From: Rhodococcus sp. KBS0724
GTDB taxonomy: Bacteria; Actinomycetota; Actinomycetes; Mycobacteriales; Mycobacteriaceae
Assembly (NCBI RefSeq): GCF_005938745.2
Contig: NZ_VCBX02000001.1
Coordinates: forward strand, 1,957,001 to 2,021,000
Reading direction: 5' to 3'
DNA: 64,000 nucleotides
Notes under the pieces: generated by a model
Databases searched by the model: none
What the model was told of the DNA's origin: nothing
What the model saw: only the letters and a program-made list of their open reading frames with translations
Position numbers and translations under genes: made by a program
Shown here: positions 58,855 through 64,000 of the stretch, one piece after another
How the letters are laid out: each line of letters starts with the position of its first letter
How positions within the stretch are numbered: position 1 is the first letter of the stretch

Positions 58855-60035
58855 CCGAGTCACTCGTGCTGCGCGGCAGAGTTGTCGGCGGATCCTCCGG
58901 GACCATCGACGACGGCGTCGTCGTTGTCGACGGCGGGTTGATCAGCTGGGTGGGGGCGGCAGGGGACTGTGCCTTCGCCGAGGTCCCGGACGCCACCGAC
59001 TGCATGATCCTTCCCGGCCTCATCGACGTCCACAGTCACGGCGCTGCGGGAGCGGGATTCCCCAACACCGACGCGGCGGGCGCCCGAGTGGCCGCGTCGC
59101 ATCACCGTGAGCACGGAACGACTGGTCTGCTGGCAAGTTTGGTGTCGGCGCCGCGCGGGGACCTGATGCGTCAAGCCGCGATCTTGGCCGACCTGGTTGA
59201 AGACGGCGAGATTCTGGGTATCCACCTCGAAGGGCCGTTTATCAACTGTGTTCGATGTGGTGCCCAGGATCCCGCAGCCATAGTTCCCGGGGACCCTGAC
59301 CTGCTCGAAGAGGTGTGCAACGCGGCCCGCGAGCACGTGTGTTCGATGACGCTGGCACCCGAGACGGAGAATTTCGAGGAACTGCTCGACATCATGCGTC
59401 GACGCGGAATTCTGCCCAGCTTCGGACACACCGACGCCGATGCGGCGACTACGTCGACTCGGATAAGGCAGGCGGCTCGCAGCGGTCGGGTGAGCGCAAC
59501 GCACCTGTTCAACGGGATGCCGTCGTTGCATCACCGTTCGCCGGGCCCGGTTGCGGCGTGCCTCGCGGCCGCAGGGAGAGGAGAGATGGTGGTGGAACTG
59601 ATCGCCGATGGAGTGCATCTGGCTCCGGAAACGGTGTCCATGGTGTTCGATACCGTCGGCGCAGACCAGATCACGCTGGTCAGTGATTCCATGGCCGCCG
59701 CCGGAATGGCCGACGGAAACTATCAGCTCGGCGCTCTGGATGTGGTGGTGAGCGGTGGCATCGCCAGACTTGCCACCGCCGACGGTTCGGTCGGGGCCAT
59801 AGCGGGCGGAACGGCACGACTGCTGGATGTGCTGCGTAGCACCGTGTTCGACAGCGGAGTTGCACTCGCCGATGCCGTCATCGCTGCCACCCGTACTCCG
59901 GCAACACTGCTGGGACTGCACAATTCACACGGATCGCTGACTGCCGGCTACCGCGCCGACATCCTGGTCACCGATCGTCACCTGCGCCCGGTGCGCGTAC
60001 TTCACGGCGGCCGGGCCGCCGGAAAGGAAATCTGA
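58851..60035 (+). CDS. nagA: N-acetylglucosamine-6-phosphate deacetylase
   Basis: A 394-residue amidohydrolase. [20 protein letters not shown] has metal-binding histidines, HLEGPFIN the glutamate, [13 protein letters not shown] and [18 protein letters not shown] further ligands, and [12 protein letters not shown] the catalytic aspartate (about residue 285). It converts GlcNAc-6-P to GlcN-6-P plus acetate, the step between PTS uptake and NagB. GTG 58851 overlaps the ptsI stop (GTGA); its stop overlaps nagB by 1 bp. Confidence 0.92.
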   Translation: MTESLVLRGRVVGGSSGTIDDGVVVVDGGLISWVGAAGDCAFAEVPDATDCMILPGLIDVHSHGAAGAGFPNTDAAGARVAASHHREHGTTGLLASLVSAPRGDLMRQAAILADLVEDGEILGIHLEGPFINCVRCGAQDPAAIVPGDPDLLEEVCNAAREHVCSMTLAPETENFEELLDIMRRRGILPSFGHTDADAATTSTRIRQAARSGRVSATHLFNGMPSLHHRSPGPVAACLAAAGRGEMVVELIADGVHLAPETVSMVFDTVGADQITLVSDSMAAAGMADGNYQLGALDVVVSGGIARLATADGSVGAIAGGTARLLDVLRSTVFDSGVALADAVIAATRTPATLLGLHNSHGSLTAGYRADILVTDRHLRPVRVLHGGRAAGKEI

Positions 60036-60814
60036 TGGAAATTGTCATCATGCCTACCCCGCTGGAGGTCGACTCGACGGCAGCAGACATCGTCGAAGGC
60101 TATGTCCGGCGCGGTGCTACAACGCTCGGGCTCGCAACAGGTTCGTCGCCGATCGGGACGTACCGCGAACTGGCGCGTCGCCACCGGGTGTCTGGACTGG
60201 ATTTCTCGCAGGCTCAGGCATTCTTGCTCGACGAATATCTTGGTCTGCCGAAAAGTCATTCGCAGTCGTACTATTCGGTAATTCGCGCCGAATTCGTCGA
60301 TCACGTCAACCTGGATCCTGATCGGGTTTTCAGTCCGAACGGTGAAGCCGTAATTCCGGATGCGGAAGTGGAACGGTACGACCGTAGTATCGCCGAAGCC
60401 GGGGGAGTGGACGTGCAACTGCTCGGAATCGGCACCGACGGACACATCGGTTTCAACGAACCGAGTTCCGCACTGTCGTCGCGTACACGGGTCAAGACTT
60501 TGACGGAGCAGACGCGAATCGACAACGCTCGCTTCTTCGAGCGTCCCGATGACGTTCCCCATCACGTTCTCACCCAGGGTCTCGGAACTATCAGTGATGC
60601 ACGGCATTTGGTGTTGATCGCGACCGGTGAAGGTAAGGCCGACGCTATTGCTGCAGCAGTCGAAGGTCCGCTGACCGCATTTTGCCCGGCATCGGTGCTG
60701 CAGTGGCACCGCCACGTCACCGTGGTCATCGACGAAGCCGCGGCCGGAAGGCTGAAATTGGCCGACTACTACCGGTACGCGCTCGAGAACAAGCCGCCGT
60801 GGCAGTCGTACTGA
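60035..60814 (+). CDS. nagB: Glucosamine-6-phosphate deaminase
   Basis: A 259-residue isomerase/deaminase making fructose-6-phosphate and ammonia. [15 protein letters not shown] is the phosphate loop, [17 protein letters not shown] holds the catalytic aspartate, and [19 protein letters not shown] the histidine loop near residue 135. Length and motif order match NagB. ATG 60035 shares its A with the nagA stop (TGATG). Confidence 0.93.
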   Translation: MEIVIMPTPLEVDSTAADIVEGYVRRGATTLGLATGSSPIGTYRELARRHRVSGLDFSQAQAFLLDEYLGLPKSHSQSYYSVIRAEFVDHVNLDPDRVFSPNGEAVIPDAEVERYDRSIAEAGGVDVQLLGIGTDGHIGFNEPSSALSSRTRVKTLTEQTRIDNARFFERPDDVPHHVLTQGLGTISDARHLVLIATGEGKADAIAAAVEGPLTAFCPASVLQWHRHVTVVIDEAAAGRLKLADYYRYALENKPPWQSY

Positions 60815-60815
60815 C

Positions 60816-61556
60816 ATGACAGCGCTCGAACTTGCCGTTCAGGATGTTCGTGGGGCGCAGACCGCACTCGCCGTGGGGGCGGCGCGTGTTGAACTCTGTG
60901 CGGCACTGGGTGCAACAGGCGGTCTCACCCCCAGTGTCGGATTGATCGAAGCAGTTGTGGCAGTAGGTGTTCCAGTGCACGTCCTGATCCGGCCACGGGC
61001 CGGTGGATTTGTGTACGGTGCCGACGAGATGGCGGTGATGCGCCGTGATGCACGTGCAGCAGTGGCGGCGGGCGCGTCCGGGATAGTGATCGGCGCTCTG
61101 ACCGAGACCTCCGCGATCGATGTCGACGCACTGCGTTCGGTCATCGAGTGCGTCGATCCCGCGGTTGTCGAGGTGACCGCACACCGAGCCATCGACGTCG
61201 TGCCGGACAGGCGGGCGGCACTCGATGTCCTGGTGGATCTCGACGTGACCCGTGTCCTGACGTCTGGGGGCGCCCCGACCTGCGCCAAGGGGCTGGAAGA
61301 GTTGGGGGCCATGGTCGATCACGCCGCGGGGCGGATCCAGATCATGGCTGGTGGTGGGGTACGAATCGGTGATATTGCCGCGGTTGCGGCGACCGGAGTC
61401 GACGCGATCCACCTGTCCGCTCGCGCGATCGTCGAAGGTTCTGGTGGACCGGGTGGTGGTAGTGGTGGATACGAGGTCACCGACCGGGAAGTTGCGCTGT
61501 CCGCGGCCTCAGCTCTAGACATACATGGACATCCAACTATAGGATGGTCGATATAG
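60816..61556 (+). CDS. cutC: CutC family protein
   Basis: A 246-residue TIM-barrel protein. It has the family signatures ALAVGAARVELCAALGATGG, PVHVLIRPRAGGFVYGADE, VEVTAHRAIDVVPD and VLTSGGAPTCAKGLEELG. CutC was linked to copper handling in E. coli, but its enzymatic role is not settled; the fold and the position here directly behind nagB (1 bp gap) suggest a carbohydrate function. Its stop codon lies inside an inverted repeat that precedes mmsA. Confidence 0.88.
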   Translation: MTALELAVQDVRGAQTALAVGAARVELCAALGATGGLTPSVGLIEAVVAVGVPVHVLIRPRAGGFVYGADEMAVMRRDARAAVAAGASGIVIGALTETSAIDVDALRSVIECVDPAVVEVTAHRAIDVVPDRRAALDVLVDLDVTRVLTSGGAPTCAKGLEELGAMVDHAAGRIQIMAGGGVRIGDIAAVAATGVDAIHLSARAIVEGSGGPGGGSGGYEVTDREVALSAASALDIHGHPTIGWSI

Positions 61557-61558
61557 TT
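61535..61558. promoter_or_regulatory. Inverted repeat at the nag-mms boundary
   Basis: AACTATA (61535-61541) and TATAGTT (61552-61558) form a perfect 7-bp inverted repeat with a 10-nt spacer, 50 nt upstream of mmsA and overlapping the cutC stop. AT-rich in a GC-rich region, it is a good candidate for the mmsA promoter and operator. Confidence 0.45.
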
Positions 61559-61607
61559 AGCGCTGCTTCTCCGGCAGTCCACAACGAGCAAGGAACGGGT
61601 TAGCACA

Positions 61608-63125
61608 ATGGTTGACAATGCGGCGGTTCAAGAGTTGACGCACTTCGTCGGTGGCAAGCGGGTTCCCGGAGCTTCCGATCGATTTGCGGACGTCTTCGAC
61701 CCCAACACTGGTCAGGTTCAGGCGCGCGTTCCGCTCGCGAGCAAGGCGGAAACCGAAGCCATCATCGCCAATGCAGAAGAGGCGCAGAAGGTCTGGGCTG
61801 CTTTCAACCCGCAGAAGCGCGCCCGTGTCCTCATGAAATTCCTCCAGCTCGCCCAGGCTGAGATGGATTCCCTCGCTCGGCTCCTCTCGTCCGAGCACGG
61901 CAAGACCGTCGCCGACGCCAAGGGCGACATCCAGCGCGGCCTCGAGGTCATCGAGTTCGCCGTGGGCGCTCCGCACCTGCTCAAGGGTGAATTCACCGAG
62001 AGCGCAGGCACAGGCATCGACGTGTACTCGATGCGTCAGCCGCTCGGCGTCGTTGCGGGCATCACGCCCTTCAACTTCCCCGCGATGATCCCGCTGTGGA
62101 AGGCCGGCCCGGCCCTCGCAGCCGGCAACGCTTTCATTCTCAAGCCGTCCGAGCGCGACCCCTCCGTGCCGCTGCGCCTGGCCGAGCTGTTCCTCGAAGC
62201 CGGACTGCCCGCCGGCGTGTTCAACGTGGTCAACGGTGACAAGGAAGTTGTCGACGTCCTGCTCACTGACGACCGCATCAAGGCTGTCGGCTTTGTCGGC
62301 TCCACGCCGATCGCTCAGTACATCTACGAGACGGCCGCAGCTCACGGCAAGCGCGCACAGTGCTTCGGTGGCGCCAAGAACCACGCGATCGTCATGCCGG
62401 ACGCCGATCTCGACGAGGTTGCCGACGCCCTGATCGGTGCCGGTTACGGCAGCGCCGGTGAGCGTTGCATGGCCATCTCCGTTGCCGTTCCCGTCGGCGA
62501 AGAGACGGCAGATGCGCTGGTCGCCAAGCTGAAGGAACGCGTCGCGAAGCTCAAGATCGGTCGCAGTGACGACGAAGGCGTCGATTTCGGGCCTCTCGTC
62601 TGCCAGGACGCGCTCGACCGCGTCAACAACTACGTGCAGATCGGTATCGACGAGGGCGCAACAGCAGTCGTCGACGGCCGCGGCTTCACCCTCGAAGGCC
62701 ACGAAGGCGGATTCTTCGCCGGCGCCACCCTGTTCGACAATGTCACCTCGGACATGCGCATCTACAAGGAAGAGATTTTCGGACCCGTCCTGCAGGTTGT
62801 TCGCGCTGCCGATTACGAAGAGGCCCTGCGTCTTCCGACCGAGCACGAGTACGGCAACGGTGTCTCCATCTTCACCCGTGACGGCGACACCGCTCGTGAC
62901 TTCACGGCCCGCGTCAACGTCGGCATGGTCGGCGTCAACGTGCCGATTCCCGTCCCGATCGCCTACCACACCTTCGGCGGCTGGAAGCGCTCCGGATTCG
63001 GTGACCTGAACCAGCACGGTCCCGACTCCTTCCGCTTCTACACCAAGACCAAGACCGTGACGCAGCGTTGGCCTTCCGGCAAGAAGGAAGAGACCAATCA
63101 CTTCGTCATCCCCACGATGAACTGA
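61608..63125 (+). CDS. mmsA: Methylmalonate-semialdehyde dehydrogenase (acylating)
   Basis: A 505-residue CoA-acylating aldehyde dehydrogenase of valine breakdown. Its motifs are [20 protein letters not shown] (residues 150-175), [30 protein letters not shown] (NAD loop) and the catalytic cysteine in [17 protein letters not shown] (about residue 287). Family-specific [23 protein letters not shown] is present near residue 445. It converts methylmalonate semialdehyde to propionyl-CoA. Followed 14 bp later by an acyl-CoA dehydrogenase of the same pathway. Confidence 0.93.
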   Translation: MVDNAAVQELTHFVGGKRVPGASDRFADVFDPNTGQVQARVPLASKAETEAIIANAEEAQKVWAAFNPQKRARVLMKFLQLAQAEMDSLARLLSSEHGKTVADAKGDIQRGLEVIEFAVGAPHLLKGEFTESAGTGIDVYSMRQPLGVVAGITPFNFPAMIPLWKAGPALAAGNAFILKPSERDPSVPLRLAELFLEAGLPAGVFNVVNGDKEVVDVLLTDDRIKAVGFVGSTPIAQYIYETAAAHGKRAQCFGGAKNHAIVMPDADLDEVADALIGAGYGSAGERCMAISVAVPVGEETADALVAKLKERVAKLKIGRSDDEGVDFGPLVCQDALDRVNNYVQIGIDEGATAVVDGRGFTLEGHEGGFFAGATLFDNVTSDMRIYKEEIFGPVLQVVRAADYEEALRLPTEHEYGNGVSIFTRDGDTARDFTARVNVGMVGVNVPIPVPIAYHTFGGWKRSGFGDLNQHGPDSFRFYTKTKTVTQRWPSGKKEETNHFVIPTMN

Positions 63126-63139
63126 TCGGAAAACCTTCC

Positions 63140-64000
63140 ATGTTTACTCTGACCGATGACGAGCGGGCGATTCGTGACACCGCCCGCGACTTCGCGGCCG
63201 AGCACCTGGCGCCGAATGCGGTGGAATGGGATCAGACCAAGCATTTCCCGGTGGACGTTCTCCGCAAGGCGGCGTCCCTGGGGATGGGCGGCATCTACAT
63301 CCGTGAGGATGTCGGTGGCAGTGAACTGACCCGCGTCGATGCTGCTCGGATCTTCGAGGAGCTCGCCAAGGGTGATCCGTCGATCGCCGCGTACATTTCC
63401 ATCCACAACATGGTCACGTGGATGATCGACCAGTTCGGCAACGACGAACAGCGCCACAAGTGGGTACCCGGACTGTGCTCGATGGATCAGTTGGGCAGCT
63501 ACTGCCTGACCGAACCCGGCGCCGGTTCCGACGCTGCCGGCTTGAGCACCAAGGCCGTTCGTGACGGTGACGACTACATCCTCAACGGCGTCAAGCAGTT
63601 CATTTCCGGCGCAGGCACTTCCGACGTGTATGTCGTGATGGCCCGTACCGGAGCTGCAGGTGCCAAGGGAATCTCGGCATTCATCGTGCCGAAAGATTCG
63701 CCCGGCCTGTCGTTCGGTCCCAACGAGATCAAGATGGGCTGGAACGCACAGCCCACCCGTCAGGTGATCATGGAGGACGTGCGCGTTCCCGCGGCCAACA
63801 TGCTCGGCGAAGAAGGCAGCGGATTCCGCATCGCGATGAAGGGCCTCAACGGCGGCCGCCTCAACATCGCCGCTTGCTCGGTGGGCGGCGCGCAGGCAGC
63901 GCTGGAGAAGGCCGTCGCATATCTGGTGGACCGCAAGGCATTCGGTTCGGCGTTGATCGAATCGCAGGCCCTGCAGTTCCAGCTCGCCGATATGCGAACC
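63140..64000 (+). CDS. Acyl-CoA dehydrogenase, probably isobutyryl-CoA specific (partial)
   Basis: The first 287 residues of a flavoprotein dehydrogenase, cut by the window end. It begins [19 protein letters not shown], has [20 protein letters not shown] (FAD contact), [39 protein letters not shown] and [20 protein letters not shown]. Together with the preceding mmsA gene this fits isobutyryl-CoA dehydrogenase of valine degradation; the catalytic base lies beyond the visible part, so the specificity is inferred. The reading frame stays open to base 64000. Confidence 0.9.
   Translation, partial: MFTLTDDERAIRDTARDFAAEHLAPNAVEWDQTKHFPVDVLRKAASLGMGGIYIREDVGGSELTRVDAARIFEELAKGDPSIAAYISIHNMVTWMIDQFGNDEQRHKWVPGLCSMDQLGSYCLTEPGAGSDAAGLSTKAVRDGDDYILNGVKQFISGAGTSDVYVVMARTGAAGAKGISAFIVPKDSPGLSFGPNEIKMGWNAQPTRQVIMEDVRVPAANMLGEEGSGFRIAMKGLNGGRLNIAACSVGGAQAALEKAVAYLVDRKAFGSALIESQALQFQLADMRT

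Noticed and set aside
61557..63101. Long minus-strand open frame of 514 codons
   Set aside because: It lies exactly opposite mmsA, whose protein has all family motifs; the minus frame has low-complexity Gly/Val/Asp composition and no known domain. It is a codon-bias shadow.

Overview
The window looks like chromosome from a Rhodococcus close to R. erythropolis/R. qingshengii. The evidence is the high-GC codon use, the actinobacterial gene families (DUF3558 lipoproteins, maleylpyruvate-isomerase-fold mycothiol enzymes, FadD15-like acyl-CoA synthetase, PntAa/PntAb/PntB transhydrogenase, SNF2-SWIM pair), frequent GTG starts, dense ATGA/GTGA start-stop overlaps and apparently leaderless promoters. 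No rRNA, tRNA, CRISPR array or intact insertion sequence was seen. The species call is inference from protein families, not from an alignment.

Layout. 0-1 kb holds no intact gene, only a decayed pRiA4b ORF-3-like fragment. 1-5.2 kb: sodium/solute symporter with a 43-residue partner, then a MarR regulator translationally coupled to a FadD15-like acyl-CoA synthetase. 5.2-6.5 kb: three small solitary DNA-binding proteins (excisionase-type, XRE, ribbon-helix-helix) with strong palindromes between them. 6.6-8.9 kb: butanediol-type dehydrogenase and a Tat-exported metallo-hydrolase. 8.9-12.4 kb: a three-gene signalling/redox operon made of a receiver-thioredoxin-reductase-like fusion lacking the catalytic cysteine pair, a cNMP-domain histidine kinase and a UBP zinc finger. 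12.6-14.5 kb: a tandemly duplicated pair of DUF3558 lipoprotein plus small helical protein ending in a YxxxD/E-like motif. 14.6-20.9 kb: ribH, Lrp regulator with valine dehydrogenase, a methyltransferase, a TY-Chap-like protein, a Ser/Thr-rich secreted protein and a LysM-lectin. 21.2-24.6 kb: a thiamine-precursor operon (tenA and a ThiYXZ-type ABC importer) under a TPP riboswitch. 24.7-32.4 kb: esterase, MFS pump, small enzymes and a second acyl-CoA ligase. 32.7-35.6 kb: pntAa-pntAb-pntB with a strong terminator. 35.6-40.6 kb: PAP2-like protein, MFS protein and a branched-chain 2-oxoacid dehydrogenase operon (E1alpha, E1beta, short E2). 40.9-53.9 kb: phosphotransferase, thioesterase with BenE transporter, AsnC/LysE pair, rhodanese, shikimate dehydrogenase-like protein, sulfite-oxidase-like molybdoenzyme, HNH lipoprotein, quinone oxidoreductase and the SNF2/SWIM pair. 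54-61.6 kb: an N-acetylglucosamine PTS and catabolic cluster (GntR, EIIA, EIIB, EIIC, EI, NagA, NagB, CutC). 61.6-64 kb: methylmalonate-semialdehyde dehydrogenase and an acyl-CoA dehydrogenase cut by the window edge.

Two themes connect the genes. Branched-chain amino-acid catabolism appears at valine dehydrogenase, the 2-oxoacid dehydrogenase operon, and mmsA with its acyl-CoA dehydrogenase. N-acetylglucosamine uptake and breakdown fill the 54-61 kb cluster; all PTS parts are present there except HPr. The best candidates for undescribed biology are the redox two-component operon, the duplicated lipoprotein/YxxxD module, the E2 without a visible E1/E3-binding domain, and the cluster of orphan regulators with a perfect 28-bp palindrome.
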